A stretch of 64,000 nucleotides of DNA from Oxalobacter formigenes (GTDB lineage Bacteria; Pseudomonadota; Gammaproteobacteria; Burkholderiales; Burkholderiaceae_D): NCBI RefSeq assembly GCF_027158485.1, contig NZ_JAMKYJ010000006.1. One strand, 5' to 3'. Shown here piece by piece: positions 9,147 through 18,008 of this stretch. The position numbers were made by a program, and so were the translations under genes. The notes under the pieces were generated by a model that was not told where the DNA came from, did not search any database, and saw only the letters and a program-made list of their open reading frames with translations. The first letter of the stretch is position 1, and each line of letters begins with the position of its first letter.

Positions 9147-11282
9147 CTATAACCAGTTATCGTTACCTCCTCTGCAGAGCCAGTTTGACCCGACACCCAG
9201 CCAGTTATCCGGTTCCGGCTCTGGTTCTGGTTCGGTCTTATGTTCCTGTTCCGGTTTCGTTTCTGGTCTCGCTGTCGCTGTTTCAACAGTTTGCTTTTCC
9301 GTCTCAAGCTGCCGTTTTTCCGGTTCGGTTTCGGATATTTTCGCACCTGAAAGCGAAACGGATGTTCCACTCTGTTCCATCGCGTTCCGGTCATTTTTTT
9401 CATGTTCGTCAGCTTGTTTAAACAGATCAGGAATGCGCGGTTCGATCAGAGTTTTCAAATGTTCCCAGTCCGCTGCCTGAAACCGGTTAATTCGTACATT
9501 GGGATGACAGGCAGCAGCATAGGCATACACCCATGTATCCAGCGCCTCGTTACGCTGCCTTATCTTGACGTAACGCCCTCGCCGATCATCGTACACTTCC
9601 GCTGTCATCTGTTCGTAGAACTCCGTCGGCAATCCTTCAGGGAAACGAACCATCCTTTTTTCAGGTGCAAGATATTGTTCTGTTTCGCCTGAAATCTCGA
9701 CGTCACTCGCCAGACGCGAAAACAAGGCGTTCTTGGCCGTATCGGTACCGACAGACCAAACCATTACCCCGTTCTTCTGAACGTCACCACGGGCGTTTTT
9801 GACGTCCTGGCGTGTCGGTCTGGACAGGATCGGCCGATTCGTTTCTTTTGCGCCCTTGACTGCAATAACTCTGTCGAAACGACATTGCCGGACATGGTTG
9901 TAAACCCTGTGCGTGTTGTAACCGGTATCGATTGCCGTCATGGATATTTGCAAATCCACGCCAAAGGCATTGCGAACCGGTGAATGTCGATACTTTTCCA
10001 GCGCTTCCCACACTTCCGGTTTTTCCGGATCGCCATGAATAATGACGTAATCGATGGTTGCGCACCGTTCGTTTTCTCCCCACCCCACAAGATGACCTTC
10101 CAACCGGTCTTTCTGAACGTCCACGCCCAGCGTCAGAACGAAAATGCCTTCCGGAACCGTCCGTACCGGCCAGCTTTCTGCCCGTTTTTCAAGATCAACG
10201 CCTTTAACCCTGTCGCCGAAATCTTCATAAGGCAAACCTTTCTGCAGGTTAATGAACGGCTGTAATTTGGCCGGATCATTGCAAGCATCCAGCCATTTCT
10301 TCGCAATCTCGACCCAAGTAAGCCCAAGCCCGATAGGCGAATACAAGGCATTGATGTGATAACCTAGCCTTTCCCGTTCCGGATGGGCATGTATCCAGCA
10401 GGCTCCGTTTTCCTCGGCCAGCATCCACGGCTTGAAGCGTTCTTCGATACAACCGCCACAATGTGGACAGACATATGCTGCCGTCTCCGGATGATGTATT
10501 TTCTTTCCGTCTTCGCCGACCGTTTTCTGCCAGATCAGATTTTCAAATTCAAGCGTCTGCAGTTCTACACAATGCGGACACGTCACCCAATATTTCGCCT
10601 GTGATGAGCGTTCATATTCTTTGGCGATATGTGACGTTTCTTTCCGTCCCGGTGTCGATGCCTTATACCGTTTTGCACGTGCAAACGTCACTGTCCGCTG
10701 TTCAGCCAGTGAAATAGGATCGCCTTCGCCGTCGACATCGATCGGGTAACGATCCGTTTCATCCAGAGCCAATTTCTTGATCGGCATGGATGCCAGTGCC
10801 GATGCCGCATTGGCGCCGGTCATGACGAGCACACCACCTGGAAATTCCTTGACCAACGTTGTGTTGCCGCTATCGCGTTTCCTTGATGCCGGTATTTTTG
10901 CCAATAATCGTTTGTTCAATTCGATCATTGGCGCAATACGCTGTTTACTGTACTTTTCTGCCGTGTCCACCGTCGGCTGTACTGTCAGCATCGGGGCCGG
11001 TGCATGATCGACTGTGTAGCCGATCCAGTTCAGCAAGACTTCCGTTTTTCCGACCTGCGAAGCGGCCATGAAACAAATATCCTTTGCAGGATGCTCATCC
11101 GATAGCGTGTCCATGATTTCACGCAAATACGGCGTTCTGGATGTCCTCCACAACCCCGGTTCAGCAGAGGCCTTACCGGACAACATCCTGTTTTTATCTG
11201 CCCATGTACTGACTTTCAGTTTTTCCGGTAATTTCCACGCTTTGACCACGGCATGACAGATTGCCTTGTAGCCATCAAGCAT
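9147..11282 (-). CDS. Terminase large subunit (gpA-like)
   Basis: 711 residues. The N-terminal packaging ATPase has the GpA-type Walker A AASQVGKTE (about residue 75) and LALDETDRYP as the acidic motif. The nuclease half includes LTLGVDVQKDRLE and VIHGDPEKPEVWE. ATG 11282 is preferred (GGAGAAGATC ahead of it); ATG 11309 would add nine residues with no ribosome site. It overlaps the small subunit by 8 bases. The C-terminal ~90 residues are a Glu/Pro/Thr-rich tail with EPEPEPEP and three NWL motifs, presumably the portal-binding end. Confidence 0.95.
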   Translation of the reverse strand: MLDGYKAICHAVVKAWKLPEKLKVSTWADKNRMLSGKASAEPGLWRTSRTPYLREIMDTLSDEHPAKDICFMAASQVGKTEVLLNWIGYTVDHAPAPMLTVQPTVDTAEKYSKQRIAPMIELNKRLLAKIPASRKRDSGNTTLVKEFPGGVLVMTGANAASALASMPIKKLALDETDRYPIDVDGEGDPISLAEQRTVTFARAKRYKASTPGRKETSHIAKEYERSSQAKYWVTCPHCVELQTLEFENLIWQKTVGEDGKKIHHPETAAYVCPHCGGCIEERFKPWMLAEENGACWIHAHPERERLGYHINALYSPIGLGLTWVEIAKKWLDACNDPAKLQPFINLQKGLPYEDFGDRVKGVDLEKRAESWPVRTVPEGIFVLTLGVDVQKDRLEGHLVGWGENERCATIDYVIIHGDPEKPEVWEALEKYRHSPVRNAFGVDLQISMTAIDTGYNTHRVYNHVRQCRFDRVIAVKGAKETNRPILSRPTRQDVKNARGDVQKNGVMVWSVGTDTAKNALFSRLASDVEISGETEQYLAPEKRMVRFPEGLPTEFYEQMTAEVYDDRRGRYVKIRQRNEALDTWVYAYAAACHPNVRINRFQAADWEHLKTLIEPRIPDLFKQADEHEKNDRNAMEQSGTSVSLSGAKISETEPEKRQLETEKQTVETATARPETKPEQEHKTEPEPEPEPDNWLGVGSNWLCRGGNDNWL

Positions 11283-11877
11283 GATCTTCTCCGGATAGAT
11301 GTTTCTCAATCAGTTCAGATACCGTTTTTTCCATCGTGCTGCATATCTTTTCGCATTCGTCTGTAATCAGAGCATGGACCTTTGCCGGATCCGTTTCAGC
11401 CGCGATCTGTTGCGTCAGGCGTTCCGGAATTTGCATTAAAGCCGTTCTGGCCGCCATGTGCGTATCCACCACCGCCTTGACGATGGGTTCCACCATGGCA
11501 ATAAGCCCTCTTTGCTTTGCCAGTTCAATTTTTTTCAGCTCGGCTTCAGCCCGCTCCCTATCCGCCCGTGCCTGATGGTAGTCGCTTTCCTGTTCATCAC
11601 TTACAAAAGGGCTGACTGGCTTGTTTTTTGGTGCTTCGGACACTGGTTTTTCCGGTAACGTGATCTCTTTTCCATCACGATAGGCATTCCAGCGATCACG
11701 AACTCCGACCTTGCTTGGATCGCCCGTCGCTTCGATCAGGCGCAAGCTGGCTTCGACGTTGACCTGTTTCCCATCTTCCGACAAAACGATACGTTTCTGG
11801 TCTTTCAGCTTCGTCACATATGACACGCCGCAACCGTATATTTTGGCGAACACGGATTTTGTGACAAAACCATTCAT
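11275..11877 (-). CDS. Terminase small subunit (Nu1-like)
   Basis: 200 residues. The N-terminus (TKSVFAKIYGCGVSYVTKLKDQKRIVLSEDGKQVNV) is a Nu1-like winged helix for recognising the packaging site. It is followed by a long helical region YHQARADRERAEAELKKIELAKQRGL, a self-assembly helix typical of these subunits. It directly precedes and overlaps terminase large subunit. The ATG follows AAGGATGTTTGC. The repeats just upstream are candidate binding sites for this protein. Confidence 0.85.
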   Translation of the reverse strand: MNGFVTKSVFAKIYGCGVSYVTKLKDQKRIVLSEDGKQVNVEASLRLIEATGDPSKVGVRDRWNAYRDGKEITLPEKPVSEAPKNKPVSPFVSDEQESDYHQARADRERAEAELKKIELAKQRGLIAMVEPIVKAVVDTHMAARTALMQIPERLTQQIAAETDPAKVHALITDECEKICSTMEKTVSELIEKHLSGEDHA

Positions 11878-11890
11878 GCAAACATCCTTA

Positions 11891-11940
11891 ATTTCACTTA
11901 AAATATTGATTTCACTACATATATTTCACTAACTTCACCA
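11891..11940 (-). repeat. AGTGAAAT direct repeats upstream of terminase genes
   Basis: Minus-strand AGTGAAAT occurs exactly at 11891-11898, 11909-11916 and 11923-11930, with a degenerate fourth copy GGTGAAGT next to it (about 11932-11939). Spacing is 18, 14 and about 9-10 bases. All lie within 65 bases upstream of the small terminase start. The layout recalls the cosB/R sites to which small terminase binds, but the function is inferred. Confidence 0.55.
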
Positions 11941-12066
11941 AGCTGTGACCAGCGAAAACACGCGGTTCGAATTACCCGCATAGGCGCCCCAAGGGAAGGA
12001 CCCATATTTTTCAATTGAGAATGATTCTCATTTACAATATCGTGATCTGTACCCGAATCATTGCCC
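11941..12066 (-). other. Candidate packaging (cos) region
   Basis: 126 bases without a gene between the Z-like gene and the AGTGAAAT repeats. On the minus strand it contains the G+C-rich segment GGGGCGCCTATGCGGG followed by TAATTCGAACCGCG, partly self-complementary (GCGG/CCGC). It also holds GAGAATCATTCTC, a palindrome. Lambda-type phages with gpA terminase carry cosN just upstream of the small terminase gene, so this is the natural place for it. I cannot identify the cut site. Confidence 0.3.
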
Positions 12067-12831
12067 TCAGCCTTTTGATGTACCCGATCCAACAACTTGG
12101 ACAAAAGTTTCCTTGAGATTCTTTTCAAAATGTCTCTCTGCAGATTTTTCCGTTGCATAAAAGAAATCCAGACGTTGCCCATAGACCGGATACGGAACAA
12201 ACATCATGATCGGCTTGACTGCCGAACCCTGCGCTAACTGATACCGTGCCCAGATACCGGCAGCAAACTTGTCTGCTCTACCTTTCGAAACAAAGTAGCT
12301 GACTCCCTGTTTCGTTTTTGTTCCGCGTGCTATCGACTTGCGCCGTTTATCTGTCATGTTTGCCCGATAACCTTGCTCACCGAATGCTTTGAAATAAGCA
12401 AGAATCTGAACAATCAAACCTCGTGGCATGTTGCCATATGAATCCAGCTGAACCCCTGACCCAGGCACAACGATATGGTTGCTCGGCAAGATACCAATAG
12501 AGCGCAAAGCCACCTCAAACCGTTTGAGCGGACGAACCCCACCGAAAACTTGCGGTAATAGATATTTGCCAGCTGGAATGCCTTTGCCCCCGAATGTTTT
12601 GAAACCGACTGTTGCTTCAAGTTTTGATTTTGAAGCCGCTTGAATGTACGTGCTGTTTAACGTGTATGGCGTCGGTCGATCGAATGAATCCGTCATTTCA
12701 TGTTTCAGATCGGCTTGCAAATCCTTGGCCGTCATCGTCAGACTCTTTGCTGCGATAAATGGAATCTGGCGGGCAATATGATCGTCAATCGACTCTTGCA
12801 ATTCCTTCAAGCCCTTTATTTCGATTTTCAT
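12067..12831 (-). CDS. Putative minor tail/neck protein (gpZ-like)
   Basis: 254 residues from MKIEIKGLKELQESIDD. The N-terminal KGLKELQ...PFIAAKSLTMTAKDLQ and the basic middle region with GGVRPLKRFE resemble prophage minor tail protein Z and related neck proteins. Similarity is moderate and the catalytic content is nil, so the call is tentative. Its place upstream of the terminase genes, away from the head-tail cassette, is unusual. A strong terminator ends only 10 bases before the start, and no clear ribosome site is visible. Confidence 0.5.
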   Translation of the reverse strand: MKIEIKGLKELQESIDDHIARQIPFIAAKSLTMTAKDLQADLKHEMTDSFDRPTPYTLNSTYIQAASKSKLEATVGFKTFGGKGIPAGKYLLPQVFGGVRPLKRFEVALRSIGILPSNHIVVPGSGVQLDSYGNMPRGLIVQILAYFKAFGEQGYRANMTDKRRKSIARGTKTKQGVSYFVSKGRADKFAAGIWARYQLAQGSAVKPIMMFVPYPVYGQRLDFFYATEKSAERHFEKNLKETFVQVVGSGTSKG

Positions 12832-12840
12832 CATGACAAT

Positions 12841-12867
12841 AAAAAAGCCCTGCAAATTTTGCAGGGC
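12841..12867 (-). terminator. Intrinsic terminator of the cargo gene
   Basis: Perfect 10-base stem GCCCTGCAAA/TTTGCAGGGC with a one-base loop, followed on the minus strand by six T. It lies 21 bases after the stop of the gene at 12888 and immediately upstream of the Z-like gene. Confidence 0.85.
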
Positions 12868-12887
12868 CTGCTGTATAAAAAATAGAA

Positions 12888-13667
12888 CTATTCGTTATCG
12901 GTGAATATCTCATGAACATCAATAATCTTATACATTTTGGGTACATCCTCAACTGTTTCAACAAATACATCGACAAGAAAATAGTCTTGAAAAGGATAAG
13001 GACGTTCGAATAGCATTTTCTTTTTCAATTCCTCATTTTCGAACGTCACCCTGATCGGTTTTGGCGAAATACTTTCAATTATTGCCTTGTCTCCCACAGT
13101 ATTGCTTGTCTGATTCTTAGCTTGATCCCAATGTAATAACACTTTATTGCGAACGCCAACCAGAGGAACTTTAAGAATCTCTATTTCCCTACGTGCATTA
13201 TTCTGAATTGTATTGGCTTCTGGAGAATGAAAATGGTAATGGACACTAATTTCACCATTTACATTTACGGTATCGATTCTGAAAGAGCCTTTAGCATCTT
13301 TAGCAATTGGGTCAACGATATCCATAATATTTTCAAGTGTCTTTTTTTCGATCACAGCAGGTCTGTCAACCTTATTTCCAGCAAGCCAATTTAATAACAC
13401 GACAAGTCCTCCCCCAAACGCAACCAATGTATTTATGTCTTCCATATACGGAAGCAAGGATGAGGTTAATCCCACTAGCTCGGTGATAATACTGCCAGAC
13501 CTTACGTCTTTAACGTAAAGACCGGCATCAACAGGTGGCAGCCCCAACTCTTTTTCTACGTAACGCTGATATTCATTACTGACACCCAACATACATTCGG
13601 CCAGATCCCTCACATCTACCGGTCGGCTGTTCTTGATTGTCAACACGAGTTTTGATTCATCAGGCAT
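12888..13667 (-). CDS. Hypothetical prophage cargo protein
   Basis: 259 residues, not recognised. It begins MPDESKLVLTIKNSRPVDVRDLAE, has one hydrophobic segment around residues 80-95 (INTLVAFGGGLVVLLNWLAG), and then a strand-rich region with VNVNGEISVHYHFHSPEANTIQ and a C-terminal half around VRVTFENEEL-like strands. ATG 13667 is chosen because GGAG lies 6 bases upstream; a TTG at 13679 is the alternative. It has its own terminator and is richer in A+T than the structural genes, suggesting an independently expressed moron, possibly for lysogenic conversion or defence. The function is unknown. Confidence 0.65.
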   Translation of the reverse strand: MPDESKLVLTIKNSRPVDVRDLAECMLGVSNEYQRYVEKELGLPPVDAGLYVKDVRSGSIITELVGLTSSLLPYMEDINTLVAFGGGLVVLLNWLAGNKVDRPAVIEKKTLENIMDIVDPIAKDAKGSFRIDTVNVNGEISVHYHFHSPEANTIQNNARREIEILKVPLVGVRNKVLLHWDQAKNQTSNTVGDKAIIESISPKPIRVTFENEELKKKMLFERPYPFQDYFLVDVFVETVEDVPKMYKIIDVHEIFTDNE

Positions 13668-13974
13668 GACGAGCTCCAACTGTTTATTCAGTTAGTAATT
13701 TACTCGTGCTCAACCATTTTTAGAATCGAAAATAACTTTTCCTTATAAAAATTAAACTTATCTGCTACAAATAAATATGATTACTGAGCAAAGTATTGAA
13801 AACGCAATAATTTCTTGTAAACTGTAAGGTTATTCATAAAAAAATCCCTGCCGAAATAGGTCAGGGATTAAAGAAAATAGTCTTTGAGTAACAGCTCTGC
13901 TTGAGCATAGCAATAATGTAACGAAAAAGTGTAATTTTTCAAATAGTCACTTTGTCTAAGTTCGGCTTGACAGT
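13668..13974. other. Gene-free spacer with terminator and probable promoter
   Basis: 307 A+T-rich bases between the cargo gene and the next minus-strand gene. It holds the terminator at 13838-13869 and presumably the cargo gene promoter (TTGTAA- and TATTT-rich stretches near 13740-13830, no convincing -35/-10 pair). I see no coding frame. Confidence 0.5.
13838..13869 (-). terminator. Intrinsic terminator
   Basis: Stem AATCCCTG/CAGGGATT around an 11-base loop, followed on the minus strand by a run of seven T. It lies about 105 bases downstream of the gene ending at 13975 and would stop early transcription before the cargo and late genes unless antiterminated. Confidence 0.75.
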
Positions 13975-14334
13975 TTAAATCACTTGTTTATAATCGCGCG
14001 ACCCAATTAAAACCTGTTGTTTCAACGCGCTCATTCGGTTATAGACTGTCTTGTTGGCACATCTATGATGAAATGCAATAGAAGACACCGGCAAGCCCTT
14101 CACATACCAATCCCACCCCATCCAGAACAACGATGGTTTTTCTGCCTTCACCCTGGACATAATGCCGTCGATCATCATTACATCAGCATCGACCAGCGCA
14201 ACCGTACCAGAACTCCCGCCAGACAATTCAACCCTGAATGTCGGCGATTGAGCAGGAAACCCGCAAACCCCTTTTTCCTTCAGTGCCGAAAACAATCCCC
14301 ATTTTTTCAATTTTTCGTCTGCCCAATCGCTCAT
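13975..14334 (-). CDS. Hypothetical phage protein, possible late regulator
   Basis: 119 residues. The C-terminal third, LPVSSIAFHHRCANKTVYNRMSALKQQVLIG, looks like a helix-turn-helix. The N-terminus begins MSDWADEKLKKWGLFSAL. A small DNA-binding protein directly before a terminator and the late genes is where Q-type antiterminators or other late activators are often found. I do not recognise the exact family; the regulatory role is inferred from place and the HTH-like segment. AGAAAGAAGATGAA precedes the ATG. Confidence 0.5.
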   Translation of the reverse strand: MSDWADEKLKKWGLFSALKEKGVCGFPAQSPTFRVELSGGSSGTVALVDADVMMIDGIMSRVKAEKPSLFWMGWDWYVKGLPVSSIAFHHRCANKTVYNRMSALKQQVLIGSRDYKQVI

Positions 14335-14384
14335 TTCATCTTCTTTCTTTATTTTATTGATTCATGTCAATTTTTTAATGGTTT

Positions 14385-14660
14385 TGTGAACAGTATGAAT
14401 AGTTATGTTAATAGTTTTGTGAATAGTTTATTTTTTATAACATATTGTTTTTATTAATATTTTTTAGGTATGTGAATAGTATGAATAGTTTTATCCCTAT
14501 ACGCGCGAGAAATTATTTCATTCTCGGAAAAATATGCATCTCGCGTGTGCGCGCGCACGTGTAGAAAAAACTGTTCATACTGTCCATACTGTTCACAAAG
14601 CCTTATTTCATGCGGGTTCTGACGTGTTAACAGTTTTTCGAAACTATTCATACTGTTCAC
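14385..14660. repeat. GTGAAYAGTATGAAYAGT repeat cluster
   Basis: Two plus-oriented copies (14385-14404 and 14471-14490) and two minus-oriented copies (about 14571-14598 with an extra unit, and 14642-14660). A partial copy lies at 14406-14430. The last copy overlaps the stop of the primase-helicase gene. The A+T-rich spacer and the place next to the replication gene suggest iterons or a replication origin; regulatory sites are the alternative. A 68-codon minus frame (14454-14660) is largely an artefact of the repeats. Confidence 0.6.
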
Positions 14661-17170
14661 ATTTCCTGTTGTGTGTAAACGTTCCGGTACTTTTTAAGAT
14701 GCTCTTCAAAAAGACTTGACGCCCCCTCAACCCAGCCACTGATCGTTTTATCGTCCGGCTTGTCTCCGACCAGATAAACAGTCCTCTGCTTGACATCACT
14801 GTTCAGGTCATACTTGATCAATGACTTCCTGACCAATCCTTTTCCTATCCGGTCTATCGTTCGACCGAATAGCGTCAATGTTGGGGGCCATCGCTCGCCA
14901 CTCACTACGCACCACCGCTGGAAACCTGAATAGAGTTGTTGAGCGGAACAACTTATAAACGGAAGGGGAAGGAAACCCTGCGACCAGTTATGAAAAAAAC
15001 GCTCTGGTGGCGACATGCTCAACGTAATAAGATCGTCCTTTGCCTCGGTTCTGGGCGGGTCGGTGTACTCGTCAAAACCATCAAACGTGACGGTATTAAG
15101 CAAAAAATCATAAAAAGCCTCAATACCGCCGTTATTCGCCTCTTCAGCCACAGCGCGATAAAACTCTTTCTCCCGTTTTGGCGGTGTCCAGAGAACAAGA
15201 TAACGCCTGTCTGAACTATCCAGAACCAGCGGTTGCAACTCATTCGAAAGAAACACAAAATTCATGTGATTTGCTTCTTCCCTGGCATTCAGGTTTTTCG
15301 GATTAACCATCACCGTATCGCCAGAAATGATTTTTTTCAATCTGCCTTTTGTCGCTTTAAGCTCTGATCGAGTAATCACCTCATCAGCCACTACAAACAG
15401 CTTCTTGCTGGCCCAGTCGTTAAACTGGTTTTCCAGCTGTTCACTGCCGATAACCCCGCCATACTCGCCGTATATCCGACGCACAATGATTTCCCAGAAC
15501 AGGTTTTTACCCGAACCTTCATCACCGTGCATCACAATACTCGTCCGCATTTTTGCGCCGGGGTTTTGCAGTGGGTAGGCGATCCAGCGCAATAACCACG
15601 TCATAACCGCTTTATCACCATTGGACAGGTGCCCGACCAGCTCCATGATTTTTTGATAAGAGCCTTTTTTCGGTTGAATCGTCCAGCCGTGATAAAGGTT
15701 TATTGCGCCGATCATGTCCTCTTTATGCCCAGGATCGAAAATAACGCGGTCTTTATTGACGATCTTTCGCTCACCATTGTTCAACCAGAATTTAACCTCG
15801 TCGCTGCCGTATGCCAGCCTTAAATTCGCGATCTTGATGAACATGTGGCGGTCACTATCGTAAGCCTCGTCCGTTCCGTAAATCAGAACAAACTTATCGA
15901 GCAGAAAATTAACTTTTTCCCAGAAATTAGCGCCCCGTTCCTTGATCTTGCGACCGCCCCTTTCCCCCTTGCCGTCGGCACTTTTTCCACCTTTTTTGTT
16001 GACTGGCAACGGCTTTCCGGACAGAGCAGCATCGATAGCCGCCTGAACCTGATCTTTGACCACATCAAGCGATTCATGAACATGCAGATCGTTGAAATCC
16101 GTCCATTTATTTGTTCCCCGATCTTTAAAAACCGGCCAGACTACCGACGCATTACCTGCATCAATCGCCGCATTTTTGGCACCGTAAATCCCTGCATTTC
16201 TGAACGTGAGTGAACGTCCATGTCCATTCCGTATGACTTCCGAATAAATGTAATCGTCGCCGTGCGGATCTTTTTTAAGCCCTGATGTGACACGCACAGG
16301 CATCCCGTCTTTATCAATCAGGTCGTTTTGAATACCGGAAAGTTCCGGAATATCAGAAAGCCCGTAATCAGTTGTCAGGCGTTCAGCGTACCGCTGCCGG
16401 ATCAGATAATCATCATCGGCAATGAAGAGCAAATGCGCCTCTGGCCAGTCCCGTCTTACCCAGCGTATGACGCGCATCAGATTACCCACGTCAAATGCCA
16501 CGATAGCCGGATATTTCCGGTCTGTCGCCATCCGAACAGATTGCATCGTTGCGTACCCCTCGCCAACCATGATCAGCTGGGGGGCGAGGGGAATTTCTCC
16601 TAATATCAGGCCTGCACCGTCTTTTTGCATCCCTTTATTAAACCGTTTATCGCCGGCTGGATCGATCTTTTGTAATCCAACAAGATGTTGGCCATCCGGG
16701 TCATACTGATACGCAGGGACAAATACGGATCCATCCGGCGCGATTTTCGCCCCGTCGCCATCAATACCCTTGCGCTGCAGATATGGCGAAATAACCCCAG
16801 CTTCCGGCTTGACTGCCTCCCATTGCGTTTTCGCCCGGTTTGCGGCAAACGTCGCCATTTTCCGGCGCTTTTCAGCTTCCCGATCGTCGAACTCTTTTTG
16901 TTTTTTGAGGGCCAGTGCTTTTTCTTCATCGGAAATTCCTTGCCAATCGATTTTGACGGATACTGCATTATTGTTTTCGCCCTGCCAGATTCCGAATGCG
17001 CCTGTCACGACCTGACGGCCCGACTTGAGCGTAATGTCACGCAAGGCATACCATGCTTTCTTACCGGGTCCAAATCGATGAATCTTGCCATCAAGGACTG
17101 GATGCCCTGAAGGCAACATCGGCAGACCGCAAGCCGTCATCTGGTCGATAACCGATGTCAGATTACTCAT
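14657..17170 (-). CDS. Phage primase-helicase (TOPRIM + superfamily 3 helicase)
   Basis: 837 residues. The N-terminal part (FGPGKKAWYALRD, ISPYLQRKGID, IMVGEGYATMQSV, HLLFIADDDYL) is a primase with TOPRIM-like segments, as in P4 alpha-type proteins. Around residues 540-660 is an SF3/D5-type helicase: Walker A GDEGSGKN, Walker B KLFVVADE, then FVFLSNELQPLVLDSSDRRYLVLW. It primes and unwinds phage DNA. The start overlaps the KilA-N gene by 8 bases. The N-terminus may instead be called a DUF3987/DUF5906 protein. Confidence 0.88.
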   Translation of the reverse strand: MSNLTSVIDQMTACGLPMLPSGHPVLDGKIHRFGPGKKAWYALRDITLKSGRQVVTGAFGIWQGENNNAVSVKIDWQGISDEEKALALKKQKEFDDREAEKRRKMATFAANRAKTQWEAVKPEAGVISPYLQRKGIDGDGAKIAPDGSVFVPAYQYDPDGQHLVGLQKIDPAGDKRFNKGMQKDGAGLILGEIPLAPQLIMVGEGYATMQSVRMATDRKYPAIVAFDVGNLMRVIRWVRRDWPEAHLLFIADDDYLIRQRYAERLTTDYGLSDIPELSGIQNDLIDKDGMPVRVTSGLKKDPHGDDYIYSEVIRNGHGRSLTFRNAGIYGAKNAAIDAGNASVVWPVFKDRGTNKWTDFNDLHVHESLDVVKDQVQAAIDAALSGKPLPVNKKGGKSADGKGERGGRKIKERGANFWEKVNFLLDKFVLIYGTDEAYDSDRHMFIKIANLRLAYGSDEVKFWLNNGERKIVNKDRVIFDPGHKEDMIGAINLYHGWTIQPKKGSYQKIMELVGHLSNGDKAVMTWLLRWIAYPLQNPGAKMRTSIVMHGDEGSGKNLFWEIIVRRIYGEYGGVIGSEQLENQFNDWASKKLFVVADEVITRSELKATKGRLKKIISGDTVMVNPKNLNAREEANHMNFVFLSNELQPLVLDSSDRRYLVLWTPPKREKEFYRAVAEEANNGGIEAFYDFLLNTVTFDGFDEYTDPPRTEAKDDLITLSMSPPERFFHNWSQGFLPLPFISCSAQQLYSGFQRWCVVSGERWPPTLTLFGRTIDRIGKGLVRKSLIKYDLNSDVKQRTVYLVGDKPDDKTISGWVEGASSLFEEHLKKYRNVYTQQEM

Positions 17171-18008
17171 TGACGCCCCCCTGGATTTTATTCAGGGCTT
17201 TATCGGCCTTGATCCTGACGAATTGAAGCAGTTCTTCGATTCGTTCTTTTTCTTCATTCAGTTTGTGCAGGAGCGCATTGCCAAGGGTGGTTGTCTTGAC
17301 AACTCTTTTTGCATACATCAGATTTAGTCTTCCGCCGGCGACACATCGATATTCAACCGCACGGCGCAAATGATCAATACAAAGGTCATAACATTCCCGC
17401 GACATTTCCCATGCCTTTTTTTCCATATCATCGGCCAGACTTTTCGGAATATCGACGCTGGAAACAGGAAGACCTTCCCGCATCATTTCAGCGATATCAA
17501 CAGAAGACATCGATTTCGTTTCTTGAGGAATCCAGATATCCAGATCGTCAACCTTTCCAGAAAGATAATCGGACATCAATTCACCCCGGATTTCCCGGTA
17601 TTTTTCCATTACCAGAACGTGCGCACGCATGTTGATGGCGGTTTGCTCTTCGGTAGTAATGACACGGACGGCCGGAAGTGTGCTTACAACCTGCGCTTTC
17701 GCGGAATCCAGAAACACACGAATGACCTTGAGATGGAATGCAGGGCTGATCCATGCCGCGTAGGCAATGACTAGTTCTTTACAAACATAAGAACCCTGTG
17801 CCCGCCCTTTTCCGGCAACTGTATTTAAGCTCCTCATATGTGAGGAACTATCAATTTCAGAAATTAAAGCCTTTGTTGCCTCAAGCCGCAAAAAATTGGA
17901 GGGCTGATGTTTTTTATTGCCACCGCTGGCCTTATGTAAATCATTGAGAGAATATAAACCGTCTTGCTGACGGATGGCGGACGAACCGATAGATATGATG
18001 TTAGTCAT
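17163..18008 (-). CDS. KilA-N domain phage antirepressor
   Basis: 281 residues. Residues 1-100 are a KilA-N DNA-binding domain: QDGLYSLNDLHKASGGNKKHQPSNFLRLE and GSYVCKELVIAYAAWISPAFHLKVIRVF. The middle segment VITTEEQTAINMRAHVLVMEKYREIRGEL is nearly the same as in the neighbouring BRO-N protein. The C-terminus is helical and charged. It probably relieves repression of the phage. The ATG follows AAAGGAGTCAGCC, which lies directly behind the C4-like RNA, so expression is probably under antisense control. Confidence 0.85.
   Translation of the reverse strand: MTNIISIGSSAIRQQDGLYSLNDLHKASGGNKKHQPSNFLRLEATKALISEIDSSSHMRSLNTVAGKGRAQGSYVCKELVIAYAAWISPAFHLKVIRVFLDSAKAQVVSTLPAVRVITTEEQTAINMRAHVLVMEKYREIRGELMSDYLSGKVDDLDIWIPQETKSMSSVDIAEMMREGLPVSSVDIPKSLADDMEKKAWEMSRECYDLCIDHLRRAVEYRCVAGGRLNLMYAKRVVKTTTLGNALLHKLNEEKERIEELLQFVRIKADKALNKIQGGVNE

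Noticed and set aside
11958..11985. GGTTCGAATTACC-like tRNA T-arm
   Set aside because: Stem pairs do not match and there are no other tRNA arms; kept only as part of the candidate cos region.
14454..14660. 68-codon minus-strand frame after the primase-helicase
   Set aside because: It is built largely from the GTGAAYAGTATGAAYAGT repeats and has unusual composition; annotated as repeats instead.
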